Positions 28,090 through 36,827 are shown, counted from the first letter of the stretch. The stretch is DNA of 64,000 nt from Aequorivita marisscotiae (GCF_029814825.1 NZ_CP122379.1:1426001-1490000); one strand, 5' to 3'. Notes: a model not told the origin generated them from the sequence alone. A program made the numbers and translations.

Positions 28090-29487
28090 ATGAATACTAA
28101 GTATATAGATTTAATAGACCAAACGTATTATTTTCCACAGGAAGAGTTTAAATTGGGCGACAATGGCCTTGAATTCCACGATGTAGATTTAATGGCGCTG
28201 GTAGAGCGTTATGGGGCGCCCTTAAAGTTTACCTATCTTCCAAAGATTTCGGAAAACATAAATTTAGCCAAAAATTGGTTTGCAAATGCTATTGAAAAAA
28301 ACAATTACAAAGGCAGTTATAACTACTGCTACTGTACAAAAAGTTCGCATTTTAAGCACGTTTTAAACGAAGCCCTAAAAAATGATATTCATATAGAAAC
28401 TTCTTCGGCTTTTGATATTGATATTGTAGAACGATTAAAGAAAACCGGGAAGATTACAGATAAAACTTATGTTATCTGTAATGGCTTTAAGCGCGAGCAG
28501 TATATTGCCAATATTGCACGACTGATTAATGATGGTCACGAAAACTGTATTCCTATTATTGATAATTACGAGGAGATTGAATTGCTTACTGACAGTATTG
28601 ATAAACACTTTAGCGTAGGTATTCGCATTGCTTCGGAGGAAGAACCTAAATTTGAATTTTATACTTCCCGATTAGGAATTGGGTATAAAAACATTATTCC
28701 TTTTTACGAAGAGCAAATTAAAAATAACGAGCACGTAGATTTAAAAATGCTTCATTTCTTTATCAATACGGGTATTCGCGACACGGCTTATTATTGGAAC
28801 GAATTGGTAAAGTGCTTAAAAGTGTATGTTCGACTTAAAAAAATCTGTCCATCGTTGGATAGTTTGAATATCGGTGGTGGTTTTCCTATAAAAAACTCGC
28901 TGCATTTTGAGTACGATTATCAATATATGGTAGATGAAATACTCAACCAAATTAATATTACCTGCGAAGAAGCAGATGTACCTGTACCGCATATTTTTAC
29001 TGAATTTGGTAGTTTTACCGTTGGGGAAAGCGGTGGCGCTATTTATGAAATTCTCTATCAAAAACAACAAAACGACAGAGAAAAGTGGAATATGATAAAC
29101 TCTTCATTTATTACAACTTTGCCAGACACTTGGGCAATCAGTAAAAAATTTATTATGCTGCCCATAAACCGTTGGAACGACGAGTATGAAAGAGTATTGC
29201 TGGGAGGGTTAACTTGCGATAGTGATGATTACTATAACAGCGAACAAAACATGGCGGCTATTTACCTGCCAAAGTTTAAAAAGGAAAAACCTTTGTATAT
29301 TGGCTTTTTTAACACTGGGGCATACCAGGAAACCATTGGAGGTTTCGGGGGCTTACAGCACTGTTTAATTCCACAGCCAAAACATATTTTAATAGATAGA
29401 GATAAAAACAACACTATAACAACCGAACTTTTTTCTGAACAACAAACAAGCGAGCAATTGCTAAACATTTTAGGTTATGAGCACTAA
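28090..29487 (+). CDS. speA: Arginine decarboxylase (short fold III type)
   Basis: PLP enzyme converting arginine to agmatine. 465 aa, much shorter than the 650-residue Proteobacterial SpeA. Fold III alanine-racemase/ornithine-decarboxylase barrel: the PLP lysine is K84 in YNYCYCTKSSHF, the phosphate-binding loop is SLNIGGGFPI and the C-terminal catalytic Cys motif is GGLTCDSDD. Substrate choice (arginine rather than diaminopimelate or ornithine) is inferred from similarity to flavobacterial SpeA and from the agmatinase gene that overlaps its 3' end by 11 bases. First gene of a three-gene polyamine operon. Confidence 0.9.
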   Translation: MNTKYIDLIDQTYYFPQEEFKLGDNGLEFHDVDLMALVERYGAPLKFTYLPKISENINLAKNWFANAIEKNNYKGSYNYCYCTKSSHFKHVLNEALKNDIHIETSSAFDIDIVERLKKTGKITDKTYVICNGFKREQYIANIARLINDGHENCIPIIDNYEEIELLTDSIDKHFSVGIRIASEEEPKFEFYTSRLGIGYKNIIPFYEEQIKNNEHVDLKMLHFFINTGIRDTAYYWNELVKCLKVYVRLKKICPSLDSLNIGGGFPIKNSLHFEYDYQYMVDEILNQINITCEEADVPVPHIFTEFGSFTVGESGGAIYEILYQKQQNDREKWNMINSSFITTLPDTWAISKKFIMLPINRWNDEYERVLLGGLTCDSDDYYNSEQNMAAIYLPKFKKEKPLYIGFFNTGAYQETIGGFGGLQHCLIPQPKHILIDRDKNNTITTELFSEQQTSEQLLNILGYEH

Positions 29488-30430
29488 GACGTATGCAGGA
29501 ATCCCGCAAAAATATGCGGCCCTAGAAACATCAAAAATTGTATTGATCCCAGTTCCGTACGATGGAACCAGCACTTGGCAAAAAGGGGCCGACAAAGGTC
29601 CAGAAGCATTTTTAGATGCTTCGGAAAATATGGAGCTTTATGATATTGAAACCCAAACAGAGGTTTATAAACAAGGGGTTTACCTTGCCGATGCCATTAC
29701 AGAAAATTCATCGCCCGAGGCTGTAGTTTCGGAGGTGCATAAAACCACGAAAGATTATATTAAACGAAATAAGTTCGTAACTATTTTTGGTGGCGAGCAC
29801 AGCATTTCCATAGGAACTATTCGCGCATTTAACGAATGTTTCGATAATCTTACTGTCCTGCACATTGATGCACATGCAGATTTGCGAAAGGATTTTCACG
29901 GAAGCACTTGCAATCACGCCTGTGCAGTGTATGAAGCTAGCCAAACAACAAATTTGGTGCAGGTAGGTATTAGAAGTATGGATGTTGCCGAAACCCGTGT
30001 AATGGACGAAGAAAAAGTTTTCTTCGCCCATGATATGGCTAAGGATGAATACTGGATGGATAAAGTTATTGAAGCTTTAGGTGAAAATGTATTTATCACT
30101 TTTGATCTTGACGCTTTGGACCCTTCAATTCTTCCTTCAACCGGAACACCAGAACCGGGTGGGCTATTTTGGTATGAAACGCTCGATTTTTTAAAACAAG
30201 TATTTGAAGATAGAAACGTGGTAGGCTTTGATATTGTTGAACTTTGTCCGAACCCGGAAGAAAAAGCTTCCGATTTTGTTGCGGCCAAACTTTATTATAA
30301 AATGTTGACCTATAAATTTTCGGGAACTGAAGAAGGCGACGAATACGAAAGTAACTTTAACCTTTCCGCGCCACTCGATACAGGCAAAAAAGGAAATTCA
30401 AAATTTAACACAGAAGAAGATGAGTACTAA
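29477..30430 (+). CDS. speB: Agmatinase
   Basis: Binuclear manganese ureohydrolase converting agmatine to putrescine and urea. 317 aa with intact arginase-fold metal ligands: FGGEHSISIGT, HIDAHADLRKDFHGS and TFDLDALDPSILPSTGTPEPGG. Substrate-binding loop region SENMELYDIE near the N-terminus fits agmatinases. Start ATG 29477 lies within the last codons of speA (11-base overlap), and its own end overlaps the next gene by 11 bases, so the three proteins should be made in balanced amounts. It is the active counterpart to the degenerate arginase-fold protein at 50590-51753. Confidence 0.94.
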   Translation: MSTKTYAGIPQKYAALETSKIVLIPVPYDGTSTWQKGADKGPEAFLDASENMELYDIETQTEVYKQGVYLADAITENSSPEAVVSEVHKTTKDYIKRNKFVTIFGGEHSISIGTIRAFNECFDNLTVLHIDAHADLRKDFHGSTCNHACAVYEASQTTNLVQVGIRSMDVAETRVMDEEKVFFAHDMAKDEYWMDKVIEALGENVFITFDLDALDPSILPSTGTPEPGGLFWYETLDFLKQVFEDRNVVGFDIVELCPNPEEKASDFVAAKLYYKMLTYKFSGTEEGDEYESNFNLSAPLDTGKKGNSKFNTEEDEY

Positions 30431-31397
30431 CAAAGGATCCATTTCACAATTTATTGAAAAATATTACCTTCACTTTAATGCCGCAGCCCTTGTAGATGCT
30501 GCGAAGGGTTATGAAGCGCAACTTGCAAAAGGTTCAAAAATGCTCGTTTCTTTGGCTGGTGCAATGAGTACCGCCGAATTAGGGAAGATTTTTGCCGAAA
30601 TGATTCGCCAAGATAAGGTGCAAATAATCTCTTGTACGGGCGCAAATCTCGAAGAAGATATTATGAATCTTGTAGCTCATAGTCATTATGAACGTGTGCC
30701 ACATTACCGCGATTTAACTCCGCAAGACGAATGGGATTTATTGGAAAGAGGAATGAACCGGGTAACAGATACTTGTATACCGGAAGAAGAAGCTTTTCGA
30801 AGAATTCAAAAACACATAGTTAAACTCTGGAAAGATGCTGAAGCAAAAGGCGAACGATACCTCCCGCACGAATATATGTACAAGCTACTTTTAAGTGGTG
30901 TTATGGAGGAATATTACGAAATAGATTTAAAGGATTCTTGGATGTATGCCGCTGCCGAGAAAAATCTTCCGATTATCTGCCCAGGATGGGAAGATAGTAC
31001 AATGGGTAATATTTTTGCGAGCTACGTTTTAAAAGGTGAACTGAAGGCTTCAACCATGAAAAGTGGGATTGAATACATGACATTTTTGGCAGATTGGTAT
31101 ACCGAAAACTCAAAAGACGGAATTGGTTTCTTCCAAATTGGCGGTGGTATAGCTGGCGATTTCCCGATCTGTGTGGTGCCAATGTTATACCAAGATATGG
31201 AACGCCCAGAAACGCCATTTTGGAGTTATTTTTGCCAAATAAGCGACTCAACTACTAGTTTTGGTAGCTATTCCGGGGCCGTACCTAACGAAAAAATTAC
31301 TTGGGGCAAACTGGATATTAATACTCCAAAGTTTATAATTGAAAGTGATGCAACTATCGTAGCGCCATTGGTTTTTGCCTATATTTTAGATATGTAA
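30420..31397 (+). CDS. Deoxyhypusine synthase-like protein, probable homospermidine synthase
   Basis: 325 aa member of the deoxyhypusine synthase (DHS) family. N-terminal FNAAALVDAAKGYEAQLAKG and LVSLAGAMSTAELGKIFAEMI, NAD-binding ISCTGANLEEDI, HYERVPHYRDLTP, and the conserved segment GIGFFQIGGGIAGDFPICVVP are all present. The catalytic lysine region reads NEKITWGKLDI (Lys297), matching the WGK motif of DHS. Bacteria lack eIF5A, so the amino-butyl acceptor is probably a free polyamine; with agmatinase-derived putrescine the expected product is sym-homospermidine, which is known as a major polyamine in many flavobacteria. The overlap with speB supports this pathway. Product not provable from sequence. 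Confidence 0.85.
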   Translation: MSTNKGSISQFIEKYYLHFNAAALVDAAKGYEAQLAKGSKMLVSLAGAMSTAELGKIFAEMIRQDKVQIISCTGANLEEDIMNLVAHSHYERVPHYRDLTPQDEWDLLERGMNRVTDTCIPEEEAFRRIQKHIVKLWKDAEAKGERYLPHEYMYKLLLSGVMEEYYEIDLKDSWMYAAAEKNLPIICPGWEDSTMGNIFASYVLKGELKASTMKSGIEYMTFLADWYTENSKDGIGFFQIGGGIAGDFPICVVPMLYQDMERPETPFWSYFCQISDSTTSFGSYSGAVPNEKITWGKLDINTPKFIIESDATIVAPLVFAYILDM

Positions 31398-31422
31398 TCC
31401 AGTTAGCAAAATTAAATACGGC

Positions 31423-31480
31423 AATCCGCAGTTAATATTTCCCTACCAAATGATTAGGAGATTGGCTGCGGATTTTTCGT
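31423..31480 (+). terminator. Probable terminator after the polyamine operon
   Basis: Nine-base perfect arms AATCCGCAG (31423-31431) and CTGCGGATT (31466-31474) flanking a partly paired 34-base loop, followed by TTTT. About 25 bases past the stop of the DHS-like gene. Confidence 0.6.
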
Positions 31481-31578
31481 TTGATTCTCAAAAGTTAGGG
31501 AAGAAAGGCAACTTGCTTAAAAACTACTCACAAAATTCTTCATTTAAAAAACAATAAGCTTAGTTAAAAAACAAAATA

Positions 31579-33117
31579 ATGGATCCACAGAAGATTGATA
31601 ATATAGAACTAAAGTTTTTAACTCTTAAAGACTACGAAGCATTAAAGAATGCAACCATACAATCCTATGGCGGTATGCCAAATAGTTATTGGAAGATCAA
31701 TGAGATTGGTAATCTGATAGATATTTTTCCCGAGGGGCAGGTGGTTATTATGGCCGATGGCGAAATAGCTGGCTGTGCCCTTTCCATTATTGTAGATTTT
31801 GATGAATTGGGTGAAAAGCACACATATCAAGATATTACAGACGATCCAACTTTTAAAATTCACGACCCCGAAGGCGATGTGCTTTATGGAATAGACGTTT
31901 TTATTCGTCCAGATTTTCGTGGTTTGCGTCTGGGTAGAAGATTGTACGATTATAGAAAGGAACTTTGCGAAAACTTAAATTTAAAAAGCATTGTTTTTGG
32001 GGGTAGAATGCCGAATTATCACTTACACTCAGATAAGCTTTCACCTAAACAATACATCGAAAAAGTAAAGCGCAAGCAAATTGACGATCCTGTACTGAAT
32101 TTTCAAATTTCGAACGATTTTCACCCGGTGCGTGTGTTGAAAGGTTATTTGGAAGGCGACAAAGCCTCTGGCGAGTTCGCGGTTTTAATGGAATGGGACA
32201 ATATTTATTATACAAAACCCGAAAAAAAACCAAAGCCTTCTGCTATTAAAAGTATAGTGCGGCTTGGACTTATTCAATGGCAAATGCGGAGCTATTCCGG
32301 AATGGAAGAATTAATGCACCAAGCCGAATATTTTATAGATAGCGTTGCAGGATATCGTTGCGATTTCGCAATGTTCCCTGAGTTTTTTAACGCACCACTT
32401 ATGGCAAAATACAACCACATGAGCGAGCCAGATGCCATCCGCGAATTGGCTAAATACACTAAAGAAATAACCGAAAGATTGTCACAGCTATCTATTTCAT
32501 ATAATATAAATATCATCACGGGTAGTATGCCCGAAATGGTTCGTGGCAAACTTTATAACGTAGGTTATCTTTGTCGTCGCGATGGAAGCGTGGAGCGTTA
32601 CGAAAAAATACATGTAACCCCGGATGAAGAGCGCGTTTGGGGAATGGTAAACGGAAATTCCCTAAAAACATTCGATACAGATTGCGGAAAGATTGGCGTA
32701 TTAATTTGCTACGATTCTGAATTTCCCGAACTTTCCCGGTTGCTTTCTGATGAAGGAATGGATATACTTTTTATCCCCTTTCTTACCGATACTCAAAATG
32801 GTTATTCCCGAGTGCGTCTTTGTGCGCAGGCCCGGGCCGTTGAAAATGAGTGTTATGTTGCTATTGCAGGAAGCGTTGGAAACCTACCGAAAGTACATAA
32901 TATGGATATTCAGTATGCTCAAAGTGCTGTGTTCACTCCATGTGATTTCTCCTTTCCAAACAACGGAATTAAAGCAGAAGCAACCCCAAATACTGAAATG
33001 ATTTTAGTGGCCGATGTGGATATAGATTTGCTTCGTGAATTGCATACTTTTGGTGCGGTTCGAAATTTAAAAGATAGAAGAAAGGATTTTTATAGATTAG
33101 AACGGGTAAAAAAGTAA
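31579..33117 (+). CDS. GNAT acetyltransferase / carbon-nitrogen hydrolase fusion
   Basis: 512 aa two-domain protein. Residues 1-210 are a GNAT N-acyltransferase with the acetyl-CoA loop VFIRPDFRGLRLGRRLYDYRKELC (R/Q-x-x-G-x-G/R type). Residues 225-500 are a nitrilase-superfamily amidase with the complete catalytic triad: E268 in FPEFFN, K343 in YEKIHVTPDE and C377 in LICYDSEFPELSR. Homologous fusions are widespread in Bacteroidota; the reaction is unknown. It could acylate an amine and hydrolyse an amide of the same compound. The position after speA-speB-DHS suggests polyamine or arginine-derived amides as substrates, but a probable terminator and 180 bases separate them, so this is inference. 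Confidence 0.88.
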   Translation: MDPQKIDNIELKFLTLKDYEALKNATIQSYGGMPNSYWKINEIGNLIDIFPEGQVVIMADGEIAGCALSIIVDFDELGEKHTYQDITDDPTFKIHDPEGDVLYGIDVFIRPDFRGLRLGRRLYDYRKELCENLNLKSIVFGGRMPNYHLHSDKLSPKQYIEKVKRKQIDDPVLNFQISNDFHPVRVLKGYLEGDKASGEFAVLMEWDNIYYTKPEKKPKPSAIKSIVRLGLIQWQMRSYSGMEELMHQAEYFIDSVAGYRCDFAMFPEFFNAPLMAKYNHMSEPDAIRELAKYTKEITERLSQLSISYNINIITGSMPEMVRGKLYNVGYLCRRDGSVERYEKIHVTPDEERVWGMVNGNSLKTFDTDCGKIGVLICYDSEFPELSRLLSDEGMDILFIPFLTDTQNGYSRVRLCAQARAVENECYVAIAGSVGNLPKVHNMDIQYAQSAVFTPCDFSFPNNGIKAEATPNTEMILVADVDIDLLRELHTFGAVRNLKDRRKDFYRLERVKK

Positions 33118-33166
33118 TATTTTTAAATTATCACTGTCGTAAAATATATGCTGCTTATTGTTCTGT

Positions 33167-33619
33167 TCAATTTGTTTTAATCCTTAGGTCAAAAACAAAA
33201 TCTTTAATCTCCAGTATTTTAAAACAGCTAATTTCGGCCAATGGATTTATAAGATAGTTAAATTCCTGCGGAATAATAATGGAAGGAATTTTTATGATTG
33301 GGTGTTTATCCTCTAACAATTTTGACCCAAAATCTTTAGTAGATTTCGGTGCTGGAGTTTCGCTCCAATTTCCTGGTAAATCTTTTATTTGAAGGGTATG
33401 AATTTGTGTTTCGTCAATTTCGAAAATGCAAAGGCTTAAAGCTCGTGGAATATAATCTAAATCTATATTAACAGCATATTCCAACACAGAGAGAGCCCGG
33501 CTCTCTGAAGTATATATACATGGCGTATCAACATGGTTCCAGCGGCCGCCAAAAAGTTTGGAGCCTGTTCCGTTTAAATCTTGGGCATATTGGGTTTTAC
33601 CAATTCGAAAAACTTTCAT
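33167..33619 (-). CDS. RES-domain toxin of a Xre-RES toxin-antitoxin system
   Basis: 150 aa RES-family protein. The family's three signature residues are visible: R26 in LFGGRWNHVDTP, E47 in RALSVLEYAV and S113 in KIPSIIIPQEFNYLINP. Characterised RES toxins (for example MbcT and ParT) degrade NAD+ or ADP-ribosylate targets, with the Arg and Glu in the active site. The neighbouring upstream gene, two bases away, is the matching Xre/DUF2384 antitoxin. The open frame is intact and full length for the family, so the toxin is predicted to be active when freed. Confidence 0.88.
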   Translation of the reverse strand: MKVFRIGKTQYAQDLNGTGSKLFGGRWNHVDTPCIYTSESRALSVLEYAVNIDLDYIPRALSLCIFEIDETQIHTLQIKDLPGNWSETPAPKSTKDFGSKLLEDKHPIIKIPSIIIPQEFNYLINPLAEISCFKILEIKDFVFDLRIKTN

Positions 33620-33621
33620 CT

Positions 33622-34089
33622 TTAAGAGTAAACGCCATAAGCAATGCGGCCGATTAAATTTCTTATTTCCTCACGGCCAAATTGATTGTCCATAAGATCA
33701 AATGGCTTGGCCCCAGCAAGTGCTTGGTTGGGAGCGAACATCCAACGGTTGAACTTTTCCTTATCTTCAAAGACTCCATATCCAAAGGAATAAATTTCTG
33801 CTACCGCAATTATTCCTTCACTAATATGATCATTAAATTTTTGTTCGCCCCTTTTATTAATAAGCGTAGCTCGCGTAACGGAAAGTGCCTGCGCCAAAGC
33901 CTCATAATCTAGCGCGGTTTCTTCCTTTAGTTTTTTTAAATAGGCTTTGGTAATACCGCCACGCACAATTCGCATTTTTTGAATGGAAGTCATTTCTACC
34001 AATGGAACTGCCAAATTACCATCATAAAAATGGGTTGGCGCCTCTTCGGCAAAATGAAGGGTGGTAGGGGAATTATACTGCTTTTTCAT
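33622..34089 (-). CDS. Xre/MbcA/ParS-type antitoxin
   Basis: 155 aa antitoxin. The middle part (ITKAYLKKLKEETALDYEALAQALSVTRATLINKRGEQKFN, residues about 45-85) is a helix-turn-helix-like region, and the C-terminal part EIYSFGYGVFEDKEKFNRWMFAPNQALAGAKPFDLMD is the DUF2384 toxin-binding domain with the conserved W-M, A-L-x-G-x-x-P motif. It precedes the RES toxin by two bases, the usual order. An inverted repeat at 34103-34120, just upstream of its start, is a candidate autoregulatory operator. Confidence 0.88.
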   Translation of the reverse strand: MKKQYNSPTTLHFAEEAPTHFYDGNLAVPLVEMTSIQKMRIVRGGITKAYLKKLKEETALDYEALAQALSVTRATLINKRGEQKFNDHISEGIIAVAEIYSFGYGVFEDKEKFNRWMFAPNQALAGAKPFDLMDNQFGREEIRNLIGRIAYGVYS

Positions 34090-34102
34090 GATAGTTTAAA
34101 TT

Positions 34103-34120
34103 TATACTTACAATAGTATA
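34103..34120 (-). promoter_or_regulatory. Candidate operator of the Xre-RES operon
   Basis: Inverted repeat TATACT-N6-AGTATA lies 14-31 bases before the antitoxin ATG, where autorepression by the Xre antitoxin would act. Placement and symmetry are the only evidence. Confidence 0.4.
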
Positions 34121-34127
34121 AAAATAA

Positions 34128-35513
34128 TCATTTTAAATTAGGTTTCAAAATATTTGGCCGCTTTTTTAAATTGAAAAGATCATTTTTAATTATTTCGAAA
34201 ATGGCAAAACCAAATACCAAAATATATTCAACAGCCACCAGCCAAAGCTTTTCATCAAAACCGTTTTTTCCATAAGCGGAGTAACTTAAAACAATTAAAA
34301 AACTCCATACAATCGGGAATTTATATTTGGTAAAAACCGAAAGCAAAAGCGGCGTGGCAATGTACCAAGGATGAACGGTGGTTGACAGTAAAAAGTACAC
34401 TGAAATTGCAAAAAGCATTGCGGTAATTAATTGTTGCGGTGTTTTATTTTTTCTGAATAGAGCAACCGCCAAAATATATAGTAAAACCAAAACTGGAAGA
34501 ATTTTCCCCGCAGTTCCAATAATATTCCAACCCACAATTTGGAAACCAATCCAACGGATTATGTAATACACGCTCGCATTAAACTCAAAACTCTGAAACC
34601 AAAGAGAAATGGTTGCAGAGAAGTTTTGAATGAATTCCCAAGAAAGAAAGGGAAGAAAAGTTATTAAAATAGTTAAACCTATTACAGCATAAAAACTTAG
34701 GAGAGATGTTAGGTTGAGCGCAGTTGGAACCTCTTTTTTTGAAAACCATTTAAAAAACAATGGTAAGAACAACAAGGGAATCAACTTAACCGAAACTGAA
34801 ACCGCTATTAAAACTGCGGCCCAAAACCATTTTCCTTTAAAAAGTAAATAAAGTGCCCAGATAAAAAAGAAAAGCATTACCCCTTCAAAATGCAGATTTC
34901 CTGTTAGTTCAATAATTATAAATGGATTGAGAAAATACCAAAAAATGTTCTTTACCGGAAGATTTATTTTCTCTAACAATCTTTTTCCGAAGTAAAGTAT
35001 ACCAATATCTGCTAGAATCATAATTACTCGAAAAACAATAACAGAGCCCAAAATACTCTTGCCTGAAATTAACGCTGCAACTGTATATAAGAATTGGTTT
35101 ATTGGTGGGTAATTACTGAAATGACTTGCATTAAGCGAGCCCATCCCGTTAATCAATTCGGTTGATTGTTCTATTGTCACTCCGAGCGCAATCGAGGAGG
35201 CTGGTGTAAAAAGATACGGGCTTATGCCTTGCGCCAACAAGCGGCCATCCCACAGAAAGCGATAAAAATCCTGCGAAAGATTTGGGATTGTGGCCATAAA
35301 AACCAATCGAAAAATTATTCCTAAACAAGCTAAAAACCAAAAATTAAGTTTTAATCTTTCAATAAAAATATAGGCTATAAAAAATAGGGTAACGTATAGC
35401 GAAATCAATTTTAGAAAATCACTGCGCTCTAGATGGTATCCAAAACTGATGTAGAATACGATAGCGGCTATCGAAAAAAGTAAAGGAATTTTATAGCGTT
35501 CAATGAAATTCAC
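34128..35513 (-). CDS. Polytopic membrane glycosyltransferase (GT-C, mannosyltransferase-like)
   Basis: 461 aa with about twelve hydrophobic segments. The first large external loop contains LSQDFYRFLWDGRLLAQGISPYLF, with the Asp expected to be catalytic in GT-C enzymes that use lipid-phosphate sugars, and the pattern matches polyprenol-phosphomannose-dependent mannosyltransferases (MptB-like). Further family features are FSNYPPINQFLYTVAALISG and LTGNLHFEGVMLFFFIWAL. It would add a sugar to a lipid-linked or surface glycan on the periplasmic side. It stands alone; an 8-copy heptanucleotide repeat sits immediately upstream of its start region. Confidence 0.8.
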   Translation of the reverse strand: MNFIERYKIPLLFSIAAIVFYISFGYHLERSDFLKLISLYVTLFFIAYIFIERLKLNFWFLACLGIIFRLVFMATIPNLSQDFYRFLWDGRLLAQGISPYLFTPASSIALGVTIEQSTELINGMGSLNASHFSNYPPINQFLYTVAALISGKSILGSVIVFRVIMILADIGILYFGKRLLEKINLPVKNIFWYFLNPFIIIELTGNLHFEGVMLFFFIWALYLLFKGKWFWAAVLIAVSVSVKLIPLLFLPLFFKWFSKKEVPTALNLTSLLSFYAVIGLTILITFLPFLSWEFIQNFSATISLWFQSFEFNASVYYIIRWIGFQIVGWNIIGTAGKILPVLVLLYILAVALFRKNKTPQQLITAMLFAISVYFLLSTTVHPWYIATPLLLSVFTKYKFPIVWSFLIVLSYSAYGKNGFDEKLWLVAVEYILVFGFAIFEIIKNDLFNLKKRPNILKPNLK

Positions 35514-35557
35514 AAACCGTAATAATTAATCGTTAAATAGAAATTCATGAAATCCAA

Positions 35558-35613
35558 AATCGTCAATCACCAATCATCAATCATCAATCGTTAATCAACA
35601 ATCGTCAATCTCT
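35558..35613. repeat. Heptanucleotide tandem repeat, eight copies
   Basis: Eight consecutive 7-base units of the form AATCNNY (AATCGTC, AATCACC, AATCATC twice, AATCGTT, AATCAAC, AATCGTC, AATCTCT). It fills most of the 99-base gap between the TolB-like gene and the glycosyltransferase, 45-100 bases upstream of the latter's ATG on the minus strand. Confidence 0.85.
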
Positions 35614-36734
35614 TAATCCTGCCATTCCGCAATAAATAGATTGGTGTCGCGGCCGCCGCCATTGTTTCTATTGCTCGAGAAAGCCAATTTTTTTCCATCA
35701 TTGGAAAAAACGGGAAAAGCATCAAAGGTTCTGCCGTGCGTAACACGCTCTAAGTTTTTACCGTCAATATCAATTAAATACAAATTAAATGGAAATCCTC
35801 TTTCGGCTTCAAAATTACTGGAGAACAAAATCTTTTCGCCCGATGGATGGAAAAATGGCGCCCAGTTTGCATTTCCTAAATGTGTTAATTGACGCAATTC
35901 GCTACCGTCGGCATTACAGATAAACAATTCCATTTCGGTAGGTTGTACCAATCCTTGCGCAAGCAAATCTTTGTACTCTTTAATTTCATTTTCAGTTTTT
36001 GGTCGCGATGCTCGGAAAATTAATTTTGACCCGTCTGGAGAGAAAAATGCCCCTCCATCGTATCCCAACTCATTGGTTATTTGTTTTACATTTTTTCCAT
36101 CAATATCCATGGTGTAAAGCTCCAAATCGCCACTTCGCATAGAGGTGAAAACAATTTTATCTCCTTTGGGCGAAACGGTTGCTTCGGCGTCGTAACCTGG
36201 TTCATCGGTAAGTTGGGCGGTAACATTTCCTTCTAAATCTGCTACAAAAATGTCGAAGCTATCATATACCGGCCAGACGTATTTACCGTCTTTTTTCACC
36301 GGTACTTCCGGACAGTTTTCATCTTTTAAGTGGGTGCTTCCGTAAACAATATGTTTTCCGTCTGGCAGAAAATAGCTGCAGGTAGTTCGGCCTTTTCCGG
36401 TGCTTATCATAGGTGGTTGCTTGTCTTTAAAAGTTTCATCGGCATTCATTAAAAACATTTGGTCGCAGTTTACGCCCCAATTTTTAAAATTGCTTTGAAA
36501 AATTAATTTGCTGTCATCAAAACTCCAGTAGGCTTCGGCATTATCGCCGCCAAAAGTTACTTGCCGGATATTTTTAAAATGCTTTTCTTCAGAATAAATT
36601 AAGGTGTCTCCCGTTTTTTCATCCAGCACCGCTTCGTATTGGGCCGTGGCTTTCAGGGTTTCTGAAGTATTTTTGTCGCTATTCTTGCAAGCTGTTAACA
36701 GACAAAAGAGAAGGAGTAGATAAATGAATTTCAT
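35613..36734 (-). CDS. TolB-like beta-propeller lipoprotein
   Basis: 373 aa lipoprotein: MKFIYLLLLFCLLTAC ends in lipobox LLTAC. The mature protein has PD40/WD40-like repeats typical of TolB propellers: NAEAYWSFDDSKLIFQSN, CSYFLPDGKHIVYGSTHL, DAEATVSPKGDKIVFTSMRSGDLELYTMD, DGGAFFSPDGSKLIFRASRP, NWAPFFHPSGEKILFSSN and DAFPVFSNDGKKLAFSSNRN, giving six blades. Homologues in Bacteroidota are often annotated as TolB or dipeptidyl-peptidase-like. No peptidase domain is present, so a binding or scaffold role at the membrane is likely. The next divergent gene (M28 peptidase) is also a lipoprotein. Confidence 0.87.
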   Translation of the reverse strand: MKFIYLLLLFCLLTACKNSDKNTSETLKATAQYEAVLDEKTGDTLIYSEEKHFKNIRQVTFGGDNAEAYWSFDDSKLIFQSNFKNWGVNCDQMFLMNADETFKDKQPPMISTGKGRTTCSYFLPDGKHIVYGSTHLKDENCPEVPVKKDGKYVWPVYDSFDIFVADLEGNVTAQLTDEPGYDAEATVSPKGDKIVFTSMRSGDLELYTMDIDGKNVKQITNELGYDGGAFFSPDGSKLIFRASRPKTENEIKEYKDLLAQGLVQPTEMELFICNADGSELRQLTHLGNANWAPFFHPSGEKILFSSNFEAERGFPFNLYLIDIDGKNLERVTHGRTFDAFPVFSNDGKKLAFSSNRNNGGGRDTNLFIAEWQD

Positions 36735-36827
36735 TTGTATTTAATTTTATTAGAAATTGAAATAAGAATCGTTACTATTAATATGCCATCGCAAAGCGCG
36801 GGTTACACCAAATGTTTCAATTTAATG

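Noticed and set aside
30420..31397. True deoxyhypusine synthase
   Set aside because: The target protein eIF5A does not exist in bacteria, and the context points to polyamine synthesis.
35558..35613. CRISPR-like array
   Set aside because: The units are seven bases long and contiguous, with no spacers and no cas genes nearby.
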